This document shows positions 1-10,134 of a DNA stretch of 64,000 bases, in pieces. Source of the DNA: Sphingobacteriales bacterium 44-61 (GTDB taxonomy: Bacteria > Bacteroidota > Bacteroidia > Chitinophagales > Chitinophagaceae). The stretch lies in contig MKTW01000009.1 of assembly GCA_001898405.1 (NCBI GenBank), forward strand, positions 233,835 to 297,834, written 5' to 3'. Position 1 is the first letter of the stretch. The number at the start of each line of letters is the position of its first letter. The notes beneath the pieces are model-generated. The model searched no databases and was not told the DNA's origin. It saw only the letters and a list, made by a program, of their open reading frames with translations. The position numbers were made by a program, and so were the translations under genes.

Positions 1-24
1 GCTGAGGACGACTAACCTAGTCAT

Positions 25-1227
25 ATGAAAAAAGTGACCCAACTAACCATGGTGGCAACTTTGTTGTTGTTGCTGACCACCTATCGCTCCCAGGCCCAGG
101 AAGAATTTGTGGAACCTCCTTCCAGGCTATTGAGCAGGTTCCCTTTTATGCAGGTAACTGGCGGTGTAGTGATTCTCAAAGCCCAGCTCGATAATTTCCC
201 CGATACATTGCAATTTATTCTTGACAGCGGCAGCAGCGGTATCTCTCTTGATTCAGCAACAGTCGCTTATTTCAACCTGAAGCCTGAACCTTCTGATAAA
301 ACCATCCGTGGAATTGCAGGTATTAAGAAAGTAGGGTTTTTGTATAACCGCAAGCTGCGGTTTCCGGGGCTGGTGGTCGACAGTCTTAATTTCCATGTAA
401 ATGATTATTCCGTGCTCAGCAGTGTGTATGGAGAGCGGGTGGATGGCATTATCGGGTATTCATTGCTTAGCCGGTATATCATTAAGCTGGATTATGACAG
501 CCTGAAGATGGAAATCTGCACTAAGGGATCTATCCGTTACCCCAAAGGAGGGTTCCTGATCAAACCTATTCTGAATTCATTGCCGGTGCAAACAGCACGG
601 GTAAGAGATGAGTACACTTACAATGCCCGGTTTTTGCACGATATTGGCGCGGGTGTTTGCCTGATGCTTTCGCAGGATTTTATAGATGATAGTGTGTTGC
701 TCCGTAAAAAGAGAAAGCTTTACCCCAAAGAAGGGGAGGGCATAGGCGGAAAAGTGAGTATGCACATGACGGTGGTAAAAGAATTGAAGTTTGGTCCTTA
801 CCGGTTCCGGAATATTCCTACTTATATTTTTGAAGACACATATAATGTTACGTCCTATCCTTATTTGGGAGGCCTTATCGGCAACGATATTTTCCGGCGT
901 TTCAATGTGATTTTTAATTATCCTAAAAGGGACATACACCTGGTACCCAATTCGCATTTCCGCGAACCTTTTGATTATTCTTATTCGGGCATAGAGCTTT
1001 ATCTCACAGATGGAAAAATTCTAATAGGTGATGTAGCCGTTGGCTCACCCGGTGAGCTGGCCGGCCTGAAAGAAGGCGACCAGGTTGTAGGCATCAACAA
1101 TAATCTCACTCAAAACTTTGCCCAGTACAAGATAGCGTTACAGGCAGCAGGAGAAAAGGTGAAAATGCTGATAAAGAGGGATAATGAACTGATCCAGTTG
1201 GAGATGAAAATTAGAAGTATTCTTTAA
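25..1227 (+). CDS. Secreted aspartyl protease with C-terminal PDZ domain
   Basis: A 400-residue protein with an N-terminal signal peptide (hydrophobic to about residue 20, then SQAQ). Two retropepsin-like lobes are visible: the first has DSGSS at D67, the second a matching HDIGAG at D206. Each is followed by a hydrophobic G-x-x-G segment (GIIGYSLL near 141, GGLIGNDIF near 290). Residues about 320-395 look like a PDZ domain. The family (clan AA aspartyl proteases with PDZ) is common in Bacteroidota and is expected to act in the periplasm or at the outer membrane. Substrate unknown. It stands alone, upstream of the M16 pair. Confidence 0.85.
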   Translation: MKKVTQLTMVATLLLLLTTYRSQAQEEFVEPPSRLLSRFPFMQVTGGVVILKAQLDNFPDTLQFILDSGSSGISLDSATVAYFNLKPEPSDKTIRGIAGIKKVGFLYNRKLRFPGLVVDSLNFHVNDYSVLSSVYGERVDGIIGYSLLSRYIIKLDYDSLKMEICTKGSIRYPKGGFLIKPILNSLPVQTARVRDEYTYNARFLHDIGAGVCLMLSQDFIDDSVLLRKKRKLYPKEGEGIGGKVSMHMTVVKELKFGPYRFRNIPTYIFEDTYNVTSYPYLGGLIGNDIFRRFNVIFNYPKRDIHLVPNSHFREPFDYSYSGIELYLTDGKILIGDVAVGSPGELAGLKEGDQVVGINNNLTQNFAQYKIALQAAGEKVKMLIKRDNELIQLEMKIRSIL

Positions 1228-1294
1228 GTGCACGATGGTCAATGGCCATTCAGTTGCCGCCAACATACCTCGACCGTCGAAACAAACATTCCTC

Positions 1295-1302
1295 TACTTT
1301 TG
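1295..1302 (+). promoter_or_regulatory. Putative -7 box (TACTTTTG) for the M16 pair
   Basis: TACTTTTG fits the Bacteroidota -7 consensus TAnnTTTG and lies 18 bases before the ATG at 1321. No convincing -33 TTG was found at the usual spacing, so this is a half-match only. Confidence 0.4.
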
Positions 1303-1320
1303 CTGTTCTAATACTCTATC

Positions 1321-2559
1321 ATGATTCACTTCGAAAAATTTACCCTGTCTAACGGTCTAAGGGTTATTGTGCACCAGGATCAATCCACTCCCCTGGCCGT
1401 GATGAATATAATGTATGATGTAGGCGCGCGGGATGAAGATCCCGGCAGAACCGGCTTTGCCCACCTGTTTGAACACCTTATGTTTGGCGGTTCCATCAAT
1501 GTTCCCAGTTACGATGAGCCCTTACAGATGGCCGGTGGCGAGAATAATGCCTACACCACCAATGATCTTACCAATTATTATATCCAGTTGCCAGCCGAAA
1601 ACCTGGAAACAGCTTTCTGGCTGGAAAGTGATCGCATGCTTTCCCTGGCTTTTGGCGAAAAAAGCCTGGACGTGCAACGCAAAGTGGTGTCGGAAGAATT
1701 TAAAGAACATTATCTCACCAAGCCTTATGGTGATGTATGGCATAAAATGCGTGAACTGGCTTATACCACGCATCCTTATCGCTGGATGACCATCGGCAAA
1801 GAGCTTTCGCATATCGAAAATGCAAATCTGGAAGATGTAAAAGCATTTTTCTTTAAATATTACCGCCCTGTAAATGCCATCCTGGTTGTTGCCGGCAATG
1901 TAACCACTGAAAAAGTAAAGGAACTGGCCCAGAAATGGTTTGGTGATATTCCTGCCGGTGATAAATATGAACGTAATCTCCCTGCAGAACCTGTGCAAAC
2001 TGCTCCCCGCAGGCTGGAAATAAAAGCCAAAGTGCCGGTAGATGCGTTTTATAAATGCTGGCATATACCTGCCCGCCTGGATAAACGCTATCATGCCATT
2101 GACCTGCTGAGCGATATACTGGGCGGTGGCGCTTCTTCCCGCCTTCACCAGATACTGGTAAAAGAAAAAAAGCTGTTCAGCAATATCGACTGCCATCATT
2201 TCGGCAGCACCGATGCCGGCTTGCTTACTATTGAAGGCAAACTGGTAAAGGGTGTGAAAATTGAAGATGCTGAAAAAGCCGTGGATGATATTCTTCATCA
2301 GCTGCAGCAAGAGCCGGTGATGGAAATAGAGCTGGAAAAAGTGAAAAACAAAACAGAAAGCATGATGGCTTTTGAAGATATGAGTGTGATGAACCGTGCA
2401 AACAGCCTGGCCTACTATGAACTGTTGGGTGATGCCAATATGATGAATACAGAACTGGGTCTTTATGCAGCCGTTACCACAGCAGATATAAAAGCAGAAA
2501 GCAAGGCTATTTTTAAAGCAGAAAACAGTAATACGATCTATTATTTATCCGAAAACTGA
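1321..2559 (+). CDS. M16 family zinc peptidase, catalytic subunit
   Basis: A 412-residue M16B (pitrilysin/processing-peptidase-like) protein. The inverted zinc motif HLFEH occurs at residues 48-52, and the expected distal glutamate lies in VVSEEFKE near 125-126. No signal peptide is visible from this start, so it is either cytoplasmic or exported by other means. It is followed 54 bases downstream by a non-catalytic paralogue, and the two probably form the heterodimer known for bacterial M16B pairs. The likely role is degradation of peptides; the substrate cannot be read from sequence. Confidence 0.92.
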   Translation: MIHFEKFTLSNGLRVIVHQDQSTPLAVMNIMYDVGARDEDPGRTGFAHLFEHLMFGGSINVPSYDEPLQMAGGENNAYTTNDLTNYYIQLPAENLETAFWLESDRMLSLAFGEKSLDVQRKVVSEEFKEHYLTKPYGDVWHKMRELAYTTHPYRWMTIGKELSHIENANLEDVKAFFFKYYRPVNAILVVAGNVTTEKVKELAQKWFGDIPAGDKYERNLPAEPVQTAPRRLEIKAKVPVDAFYKCWHIPARLDKRYHAIDLLSDILGGGASSRLHQILVKEKKLFSNIDCHHFGSTDAGLLTIEGKLVKGVKIEDAEKAVDDILHQLQQEPVMEIELEKVKNKTESMMAFEDMSVMNRANSLAYYELLGDANMMNTELGLYAAVTTADIKAESKAIFKAENSNTIYYLSEN

Positions 2560-2613
2560 TTTCTGAAAAGACTGCTCAAAACAACTCTCCTTAAAAGGTT
2601 TATTTGATTAAAA

Positions 2614-3888
2614 ATGCTGAATAGAAATATCGCTCCCCCCATTGTTGACGCCGTAGATTTCAACCTTCAACTCAAGCCTTATCAAAAATTTACCCTTAAA
2701 AACGGGGTGGAAGTATATACAGTGCATGCCGGTGCTGAAGAAGTGATGGCAATTGAATGGGTGTTCCGTGCTGGAAATACTTACGAAGAACAAAATCTTA
2801 TAGCGGCTTCAACCAATTTTCTTTTGAAAAATGGCACCTCTTCCAAAACGGCTTTCCAGATCAATGAGCATTTCGATTATTATGGCTCTTATCTCAACAG
2901 GGCCTGTTATAATGAAACTGCAACACTTTCCCTGCATACACTGACCCGGCATATCAATGAGTTATTACCTGTAGTGCGGGAATTGCTGACTGACGCCACC
3001 ATGCCGCAGGAAGAGCTGGACATTTACCGCCAGAACATGAAACAACGGCTGAAAGTGAATCTCAAAAAAAGTGATTTCGTGGCAGGCCGACTTATTGATG
3101 TTTATCTCTATGGCGACAAACACCCTTATGGCAAATATTCCACTGCTGAAGATTTTGATGCTTTGCAGCAGGAACAGATAAAATCTTTTTATAAAAAATA
3201 TTACCAGCAGGGTAAGCTGGTGATCTTTGCTTCAGGAAGGCTGCCGGCCAACCTGGAAGAACTGCTGAACCGGTATTTTGGAGATCTGCCCAATGGCCAG
3301 GTGCCTCAGGTAGATGTTCCTGCCCACCCCGCCGCAGAAAAGAAATACCGCATTATTAATGATGAGCAGGGAGTGCAGGGCTCAATCCGCCTGGCAAGGC
3401 CTTTTCCAAACCGCCATCACCCGGATTTTCTGAAAGCCCAGGTATTAAATGCGTTGTTTGGCGGATTCTTTGGTTCCCGGTTAATGGTCAATATCAGGGA
3501 GGATAAAGGATATACTTATGGTATCCACAGTTATCTGCAGAATCATATCAGTCAATCAGCCTGGATGGTGAGCACAGAAGCAGGACGTGAAGTAAGCGAA
3601 GCAGCGATTAAAGAAGTGTATAAGGAAATGAAAGATCTTCGGGAGGAATTGGTAGATGATGAAGAGCTGCTGCTGGTCCGTAACTATATGATGGGAAGTA
3701 TTCTTGGCGACCTGGATGGCCCTTTCCAGATAATGGCCCGTTGGAAGAACATTATTCTGAATGAGCTGGATGAAAACTATTTCTATAATTCAATCAATGC
3801 CATTAAAACGGTGACGGCGGAGGAATTGCAGGCGCTTGCGCAGAAATATTTGAACCCTGAAGAGTTTTATGAACTGATTGTGGTTTAA
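2614..3888 (+). CDS. M16 family peptidase-like, non-catalytic subunit
   Basis: A 424-residue M16 fold protein that lacks HxxEH (the matching region near residue 65 reads AASTNFLLKNGTS). It keeps the C-terminal signature RLMVNIREDKGYTYG, whose Arg and Tyr bind substrate in the partner subunit of M16B heterodimers. Directly downstream of the catalytic subunit, so almost certainly its partner. Its stop is only 3 bases from the stop of the convergent DUF4421 gene, leaving no room for a separate terminator. Confidence 0.9.
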   Translation: MLNRNIAPPIVDAVDFNLQLKPYQKFTLKNGVEVYTVHAGAEEVMAIEWVFRAGNTYEEQNLIAASTNFLLKNGTSSKTAFQINEHFDYYGSYLNRACYNETATLSLHTLTRHINELLPVVRELLTDATMPQEELDIYRQNMKQRLKVNLKKSDFVAGRLIDVYLYGDKHPYGKYSTAEDFDALQQEQIKSFYKKYYQQGKLVIFASGRLPANLEELLNRYFGDLPNGQVPQVDVPAHPAAEKKYRIINDEQGVQGSIRLARPFPNRHHPDFLKAQVLNALFGGFFGSRLMVNIREDKGYTYGIHSYLQNHISQSAWMVSTEAGREVSEAAIKEVYKEMKDLREELVDDEELLLVRNYMMGSILGDLDGPFQIMARWKNIILNELDENYFYNSINAIKTVTAEELQALAQKYLNPEEFYELIVV

Positions 3889-3891
3889 ATC

Positions 3892-4968
3892 TTATAACTG
3901 CGGCATTTGAAAATCATCAATCTTTTTCAACTGCTTTTTCAATTTTTTTCCCGGAGTGATACGCCTGGCCAGTGCGATCCGGAAGCTGCCGATCTTAATA
4001 AGGTATTGGTCATTGGATGATTTTCCTGCCAGGTTGGTGCTGCTGTTGAGCCAGGCAAGGTTCAGCATCCAGTCGTCGCTATTGTAACCCGCCACAATTC
4101 TTACCATTACATTGGGGCTTACGGTAGTCCGCCTTGCGCTGCCGTATTCGCTGGTTTCTTTTACAAAGCTGACATCGCCCATAGCGGTAAGGCTACCGGT
4201 GATAAAATAATTTTCTTCATATACATAAGTGTAGGCATAACCGATTCCCGGACCGAATTCGGTAAACCGCATTTTGGTTATATCCTTTTGCCGGAAAGTG
4301 GAACTAAGCGAACCGGGCACGAGAGCGCTGTCTCCTTTTGCCCTTCCTGTATATGCTTCAAAACCCAATAAAAGTGAACCGGCTGATTTTTTTTGCCATT
4401 CATTTTGAAGAATAGAGGCACGGTAAGAAAACTGTTCCCCGTTAAGCAAACGGTAAACAGATGCACCCAGCAGGTTTACCCGCATATCAGGCCGTATATA
4501 GTAAGCAGAAGGATTGATGGAACCATACCCTTTTGGTGTGGCATGATAACCTTTATAGAACTGACCATACAGGTCGATCACCCAATCGCGTGCATAAATA
4601 TGCGTTTGAAGGTCGAGGACCTTGCTTTTGCCTGTTTCTGCAATATTGGGTTGAAAAAATGGTGCGGTAAATCCGACATTTAAGGTCAGGACCCCATAAG
4701 AGGCGCTCAGGCCCATTGTCATAGGGGTATTTGGCTTGTAGCGCAGGGCTTTTATGCCTTCCGGCCCTTCCATTACGAAGCTGGTGTATTTCTTGGAAAG
4801 GTATATCCCGGCGGTGATCAGGTCAGGATACGTTTTATAGTAAGTGCTGTCATGTGGGATATCGTTTCGGGATGGTTGAGCATAAGCGTTCAGGGCGCCG
4901 GATAAAATTGACAGGACTGTGATCAGGTAATAATATGTTCTGCCAACGCGGAGTGGTATAAGTAACAT
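3892..4968 (-). CDS. DUF4421 family protein, probable outer-membrane barrel
   Basis: About 358 residues from the ATG at 4968 (a TTG at 4974 is possible but less likely). It has a signal peptide ending near NAYAQP. The mature protein has the DUF4421 opening (TYPDLITAGIYLSKKYTSF) and many alternating aromatic/hydrophobic strands (such as MRFTEFGPGIGYAYTYVY), as expected of an outer-membrane beta-barrel. The function of this family is not established. Convergent with the M16 pair and divergent from the E1 gene. Confidence 0.75.
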   Translation of the reverse strand: MLLIPLRVGRTYYYLITVLSILSGALNAYAQPSRNDIPHDSTYYKTYPDLITAGIYLSKKYTSFVMEGPEGIKALRYKPNTPMTMGLSASYGVLTLNVGFTAPFFQPNIAETGKSKVLDLQTHIYARDWVIDLYGQFYKGYHATPKGYGSINPSAYYIRPDMRVNLLGASVYRLLNGEQFSYRASILQNEWQKKSAGSLLLGFEAYTGRAKGDSALVPGSLSSTFRQKDITKMRFTEFGPGIGYAYTYVYEENYFITGSLTAMGDVSFVKETSEYGSARRTTVSPNVMVRIVAGYNSDDWMLNLAWLNSSTNLAGKSSNDQYLIKIGSFRIALARRITPGKKLKKQLKKIDDFQMPQL

Positions 4969-5067
4969 GCCCAAAGTAAAATAAAATTAACACCAAATCG
5001 GCAAGAAGTTTCGGGAATAACCGGTTTATCGTTGATGATTGGTCATGTTTCGTCAGGAAATTATCAA

Positions 5068-5075
5068 TAGTTTTG
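5068..5075 (+). promoter_or_regulatory. Putative -7 box (TAGTTTTG) for the E1 gene
   Basis: TAGTTTTG matches TAnnTTTG, about 88 bases before the ATG at 5164. No TTG lies at the usual 17-23 base spacing, so support is partial. Confidence 0.35.
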
Positions 5076-5163
5076 GTACAGGTTAACGATTCAGCCGCAA
5101 TAACGCTGTTATAAGGGAAATAACCGCCGATTACAAACGGTAAACCGCAAACAGATTATAACA

Positions 5164-7182
5164 ATGACCTTCGACAGGAAATATCTCTCGAACGAGCAGC
5201 TTATACATTTTTACCGCAGCATTCTCTATCCGCGTATGATAGAAGAAAAGATGTTGATATTGCTGCGGCAGGGCAAGATCTCCAAATGGTTTAGTGGCAT
5301 CGGGCAGGAAGCAATTGCCGTAGGTGCAACACTGGCTTTGCGGCCGGATGAATGGATCATGCCATTGCACCGCAATCTGGGCGTGTTCACCACCCGGCAG
5401 ATGCCTTTGTATAAATTGTTTCAGCAATGGCAGGGCGCGCAGGAAGGCTACAGCAAAGGGCGTGAAAGAAGTTTTCATTTCGGAAGCCGTGAGCATCATA
5501 TCTGTGGTATGATCTCCCATCTTGGCCCTCAACTGGCGATTGCTGATGGCGTATCGCTGGCCAGTAAATTGAGGCGCGAAGAAAAAGTTTCCCTTGCCTT
5601 TTCCGGCGATGGAGGTACCAGTGAAGGCGATTTTCATGAAGCATTGAACGTAGCGGCTGTATGGGACCTTCCGGTTATTTTTTTAATTGAAAACAATGGT
5701 TATGGCCTTAGTACGCCAACTTCAGAACAATACCGCTGCATCAGCCTGGTGGATAAAGCGAAAGGCTATGGAATGGAAGGCGTGCAGATAGACGGTAATA
5801 ACCTGCTTACGGTATATGATACCATCGCCGGTGTGCGCGATTACTGCATTAAACACCAGAAACCTTTTTTGATTGAAGCAGTCACCTTCCGCATGCGCGG
5901 GCATGAAGAAGCCAGCGGCACCAAATATGTTCCCCAGCGTTTATTTGAGCTATGGGAGCAAAAGGACCCTGTAAAAAACTATGAATCCTATTTAACAGAG
6001 CAAGGTATTTTATCTGTTGATGATATTGAGAATATTAAAACGGAATTCAAGCAACAGATAGAATCGGAACTGGAGAAAGGGTTTGATACATTGCCTGTAA
6101 TTGCTGACACGGACACCGAACTCGATGATGTGTATGCAAAGAAAACAGTAACAGGCTTATTTGTCAGCGAGTCGGATGTGATCGACAATACAGTACTTTC
6201 TTACCAGATCCCTTCACAGCGGGAGCTCCGCTTTATTGATGCAGTAAAAGAAGGGTTGCATCAAAGTATGCAGCAACATTCCAACCTCGTATTAATGGGG
6301 CAGGATATTGCTGAATATGGCGGTGCATTTAAAATAACCGAAGGTTTTGTAACAGAGTTCGGCAAAGAAAGGGTGCGCAATACACCGCTTTGTGAAAGCG
6401 CTATCGTGGGCTCGTCGCTGGGCCTTAGCCTCGAAGGCTACAAGAGCATGATGGAAATGCAGTTTGCTGATTTTGTAACGGTCGGCTTCAACCAGATCAT
6501 TAATAACCTTGCGAAAATCCATTATCGCTGGGGGCAAAATGCCGATGTGGTGATCCGCATGCCAACTGGTGGTGGCGTGGGCGCTGGTCCATTCCATTCG
6601 CAAAGCAATGAAGCCTGGTTTGCACATACTCCCGGACTGAAAGTGGTGTATCCTTCCACACCAATGGATGCAAAGGGTTTGCTGATAGCGGCCATCAACG
6701 ACCCCAATCCTGTAATATATTTTGAGCATAAGGCACTTTACCGTAGCATAACAGGCCTGGTACCCGAAGAGTATTATGAAATAGAGATCGGCAAAGCCCG
6801 CCATGTTCGTGGAGGGGAGGAAATAGCCATCATCACGTATGGCAGCGGCGTGCATTGGGCTGAGGATTATGCGGCGGAGCATCCGGAAATTTCAATCGAT
6901 ATCCTCGACCTGCGCAGCTTACTGCCATTGGATCGTGAAGCCATACGTGCGGCCGTTCAACGCACTGGCCGGGTACTCATTTTGCATGAGGACACGTTGA
7001 CGGGCGGCATCGGGGGTGAAGTGGCTGCCTGGATAGGGGAGCATTGCTTTGAATGGCTCGACGCACCGGTAATGCGCTGTGCATCATTAGACACACCTAT
7101 CCCATTCAGCATTGAACTGGAAAAAAACTTTATGGCAAAAGCCAGATTGGATAAAGCGATCCAGCAATTGCTTGACTACTGA
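5164..7182 (+). CDS. 2-oxoacid dehydrogenase E1, fused alpha and beta subunits
   Basis: A 672-residue fusion. The alpha half (about 1-310) has the thiamine diphosphate motif GDGGTSEGDFHEALN (148-162) followed by IENNGYGLST (176-185). The beta half (about 345-672) has the transketolase-like pyrimidine-binding and C-terminal domains (MGQDIAEYGGAFKITEGF, DILDLRSLLPLD, LHEDTLTGGIGGE). It decarboxylates a 2-oxoacid and transfers the acyl group to the lipoyl E2; branched-chain 2-oxoacids are the most likely substrate, from similarity of the class, though pyruvate cannot be excluded. The fused layout is normal in Bacteroidota. No E2 or E3 gene lies nearby. Confidence 0.9.
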   Translation: MTFDRKYLSNEQLIHFYRSILYPRMIEEKMLILLRQGKISKWFSGIGQEAIAVGATLALRPDEWIMPLHRNLGVFTTRQMPLYKLFQQWQGAQEGYSKGRERSFHFGSREHHICGMISHLGPQLAIADGVSLASKLRREEKVSLAFSGDGGTSEGDFHEALNVAAVWDLPVIFLIENNGYGLSTPTSEQYRCISLVDKAKGYGMEGVQIDGNNLLTVYDTIAGVRDYCIKHQKPFLIEAVTFRMRGHEEASGTKYVPQRLFELWEQKDPVKNYESYLTEQGILSVDDIENIKTEFKQQIESELEKGFDTLPVIADTDTELDDVYAKKTVTGLFVSESDVIDNTVLSYQIPSQRELRFIDAVKEGLHQSMQQHSNLVLMGQDIAEYGGAFKITEGFVTEFGKERVRNTPLCESAIVGSSLGLSLEGYKSMMEMQFADFVTVGFNQIINNLAKIHYRWGQNADVVIRMPTGGGVGAGPFHSQSNEAWFAHTPGLKVVYPSTPMDAKGLLIAAINDPNPVIYFEHKALYRSITGLVPEEYYEIEIGKARHVRGGEEIAIITYGSGVHWAEDYAAEHPEISIDILDLRSLLPLDREAIRAAVQRTGRVLILHEDTLTGGIGGEVAAWIGEHCFEWLDAPVMRCASLDTPIPFSIELEKNFMAKARLDKAIQQLLDY

Positions 7183-7262
7183 GCGGGTCATAAATAGGTG
7201 AATTAACCCGGGCGATCTTCCTAAAGAGTTTCTATATTGCAGCTACCACACCGCCACCTTAT

Positions 7263-9395
7263 ATGAAAGAAATTTTTTGGGCTCTAAGCCTGCTTCTGGC
7301 AGGAATGACTGCACATACTCAATCTTCCCGTACAGACAGTTTGAGCAAACTGATCGGTGCGGCTGCAGATGAAAATGAAAAAGCTCGCTTGCTGGTGCTA
7401 CGCAGCCGATCTTATGCTGCTGCGCAAATGCCCCAGGCTTTAGTCGATGCCCAGCAATCATTGGCTATCTATCAGCAAAATGATAACGAAAAGGGGCAGG
7501 TGGACGCTTACCTGCAGCTATCCGGCTTATACAGCCGCCAGAATAAATACCTGCTGGCGCTTTCTGTTGATTCCACTTCTTTTGCATTGGCTGAAAAAAT
7601 CAATTACAAACAGGGAATTGCCCTTGCCTGCAGCAATATGGGCCGCAACCTGCAACAGATGGGCCGCTTTGAAGAAGCCAGAACATTGTTTACCCGTAGC
7701 TTGCAATTGCTGAAAGATGGTGGACTGGAAAGGGAAACATCAGAAGTGTTGAACAGGCTCGGCGTCATTAACCGTCGCCTCTCCGATTTTAAAGCATCCC
7801 TGCAGGATTTTGATGCCGGCATTGCTGTAGCAAAAAAATATAACCAGGAACCTTCGCTGGCCAATCTGTATATGAACAAGGCCAATACGCTGAATGAATC
7901 AGCCAGCTATGATGAAGCGATCAGGCTTCACCTGGAAAGCATCCGGATCAAGGAAAAACTGAAAGACGAGAGAGGCCTGGTGCAATCATACAACAACCTT
8001 GCTAATGTATACACGACCACTTCACAGTTAGATCAGGCGCTGCAATACTATCGCCTGGCGGCTTCATTGAGTGAAAAAATAAACAATAAAACTTCTATAG
8101 CCCTTGCTTACAGCAACCTTGCCATTGCTTCAGCCCGCCTGCACCGTTATGATTCCATAGAATATTTTTATAAGCGCTCGCTTTCATTTTTTGAAGAAAC
8201 CAATGATAAACCCGGGATTGCCATGGTGTATACTAACCTGGGTAATTATTACCTGGACCGGGAAGAATATCAGAAGTCCCTGGATTACCTGGAGAAATCG
8301 CTGGTGATGCGTAAAGAATCCAGGTCTGTAAATGACATCGCATCCACTACTAACAGCATCGGTGTGGTGCTTCGAAAATTAAAACGGTATGATGAAGCAG
8401 AAGAATATCTTATCCGTTCGTTGAACATGGCGCGGAATGATGCTTCTGGATTGCAGCAAACCATTTACCGCACGTTGGGAGAACATTACCAGGAGACAGG
8501 CGATTTTGAAAAAGCTGCGACCTACCAGGCAAAGTATATCAGTATAAAAGATACGTTGCTCACTGAAGGCGAGGCCATCAATATGGTAAAAGCCCAGTCG
8601 CAATACGAGATCGAGAAAAGAGAAAATCAATTGCTGCTGGAGAAAAAAGAGAAAGAGTTGAATGCGGTAAGACTTGCAGAGCGGAATAAAACCATCTGGC
8701 TGATGGCTGGTGGGCTTCTCCTGTTGTTGCTGGCATTAGGATTATATATCCGCAGTTACAATCAGAAGAAAAAAGCAGCAAAGCTGCTGGATGAAAAGAA
8801 CCAGCGCATTGAAACCCTGGTGAGGGAGTTGCACCACCGGGTGAAAAATAATTTGCAGGTGGTGTCTGGACTTCTGTCTCTGCAATCAAACCGCACGGAA
8901 GATGAAAAAGCCAAACTTGCGATGGAAGAAGGCCGGAGCCGCATCAATGCAATGGCTATGATCCATCAGCGGCTTTATATGGATAAGGACCTTGCAGCTA
9001 TTGACGTAAAAGACTATCTCGAGAACCTTTCACAATCGCTGGCTGGTAGCTTTGGTTATGGCAAACAAAATATTCAAACAGATGTGCGCTTGCCTGAGGC
9101 CAGCCTGGATATTGACCTGGTGATGCCGATAGGCCTTATCGTAAATGAACTCGTAACGAATGCCTTTAAGCATGCTTTCAGCGGCATCAACGAACCATCG
9201 GTTACGATCAGCCTTCAGCAAAAGCAGGCAAAGTTGCTGGAATTGCAGGTGGCTGATAACGGAAAAGGCCTGGTTGAAGAAAAAACAGGCTCTTTTGGAA
9301 TGAAACTGGTGCAAACTTTGGTAAAACAATTGAACGGGAAGATGACGGTGCAGCAAAACCCCGGCACCGCCTATACGATTGAAATAAGCGTATAA
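7263..9395 (+). CDS. TPR-containing sensor histidine kinase, HisKA_2 type
   Basis: A 710-residue kinase: signal peptide (1-20), a run of TPR repeats (about 60-430), a short coiled coil, one membrane segment (478-496), then a kinase core. The HisKA_2 H-box ELHHRVKNNLQ carries the phospho-accepting His at 524/525. The ATP-binding domain has N-box VNELVTNAFKHAF (627-639) and G-box VADNGKGL (663-670). The TPR part should lie in the periplasm and sense an unknown partner. It overlaps the response regulator by one base (TAATG), so the two form a two-component pair. Confidence 0.9.
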   Translation: MKEIFWALSLLLAGMTAHTQSSRTDSLSKLIGAAADENEKARLLVLRSRSYAAAQMPQALVDAQQSLAIYQQNDNEKGQVDAYLQLSGLYSRQNKYLLALSVDSTSFALAEKINYKQGIALACSNMGRNLQQMGRFEEARTLFTRSLQLLKDGGLERETSEVLNRLGVINRRLSDFKASLQDFDAGIAVAKKYNQEPSLANLYMNKANTLNESASYDEAIRLHLESIRIKEKLKDERGLVQSYNNLANVYTTTSQLDQALQYYRLAASLSEKINNKTSIALAYSNLAIASARLHRYDSIEYFYKRSLSFFEETNDKPGIAMVYTNLGNYYLDREEYQKSLDYLEKSLVMRKESRSVNDIASTTNSIGVVLRKLKRYDEAEEYLIRSLNMARNDASGLQQTIYRTLGEHYQETGDFEKAATYQAKYISIKDTLLTEGEAINMVKAQSQYEIEKRENQLLLEKKEKELNAVRLAERNKTIWLMAGGLLLLLLALGLYIRSYNQKKKAAKLLDEKNQRIETLVRELHHRVKNNLQVVSGLLSLQSNRTEDEKAKLAMEEGRSRINAMAMIHQRLYMDKDLAAIDVKDYLENLSQSLAGSFGYGKQNIQTDVRLPEASLDIDLVMPIGLIVNELVTNAFKHAFSGINEPSVTISLQQKQAKLLELQVADNGKGLVEEKTGSFGMKLVQTLVKQLNGKMTVQQNPGTAYTIEISV

Positions 9396-9997
9396 TGAAC
9401 CGGAAAGAAAATACAAGCATACTGGTAGTGGAAGATGAACTGATCACTGCCGAAAGCATTGTTGAATTGCTGGAAGAAGAGGATTATCATCTGGCCGGCA
9501 CTGCCAGGGATGCAGCATCCGCATTATTGCTCTGCAGTCAGGCAGCAGTAGTGCCACAGGTAGTGATCTGTGATATTCATATAAAAGGGGAGGTCAATGG
9601 CATTGAACTTGCCAGGCAATTGAAAAAAATGCATGGATGCGAAGTTGTATTTCTTACCGCTTATGCTGACAGTAAAACACTGGAAGCCGCATTTGCAGCA
9701 GAGCCTGTGATGTATGTGGTGAAGCCATATACAGATATGCAATTGCTGGTAGCAGTGCAAATGGCTTTTCATAAACTTCTCCGTAAAGAAGAACAGTTTA
9801 TACCCAGGTTGGAATTAACAGAAAGGGAAAGAGAGATCGCTTTGCTTGTGGCAAAGGGCTTTTCTTCCAAGCAGATCGCCAATAAACTGGGTATTACGGT
9901 TGAGACGGTTAAAACGCACCGCCGCCGCATGCTGCAGAAAAATGGTATCAGCAGTTTTCCCCACCTGGTTTATTTATTGAATAGTAGTGAAGGGTGA
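9395..9997 (+). CDS. Response regulator, REC plus LuxR-type HTH
   Basis: A 200-residue protein. The receiver domain (about 7-125) has acidic residues near E13/D14, the phospho-acceptor D60 in ICDIHIKGEVNG, T83 in FLTAYAD and K103 in VVKPY. A LuxR/FixJ HTH occupies about 140-197 (LTEREREIALLVAKGFSSKQ, then VETVKTHRRRM). Its ATG overlaps the stop of the TPR kinase, so the two are probably translationally coupled. Its target genes are unknown. Confidence 0.92.
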   Translation: MNRKENTSILVVEDELITAESIVELLEEEDYHLAGTARDAASALLLCSQAAVVPQVVICDIHIKGEVNGIELARQLKKMHGCEVVFLTAYADSKTLEAAFAAEPVMYVVKPYTDMQLLVAVQMAFHKLLRKEEQFIPRLELTEREREIALLVAKGFSSKQIANKLGITVETVKTHRRRMLQKNGISSFPHLVYLLNSSEG

Positions 9998-10110
9998 TGT
10001 CCCCCTTTGGGAGTATTGGCATAAGTGAATGGGCTGGTTAATTTCGCGGCCAGCTTACTTATCCTGTACCTATATATTAAGAAGTTACCCATCATCCTAA
10101 CCGTTTATTA

Positions 10111-10134
10111 AAGCAGGCCCGGCCTGCTTTTTTT
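10111..10134 (+). terminator. Rho-independent terminator after the two-component pair
   Basis: AAGCAGGCC, one spacer base, then GGCCTGCTT makes a perfect 9-bp stem followed by a T run (10127-10134). It sits 113 bases after the response regulator. The T run overlaps the stop codon of the convergent hydrolase. Confidence 0.85.

Noticed and set aside
1522..2310. Long antisense frames (262 codons) opposite the M16 gene, and similar ones opposite act, cox and susC genes
   Set aside because: They mirror well-supported genes on the other strand and have no family match.
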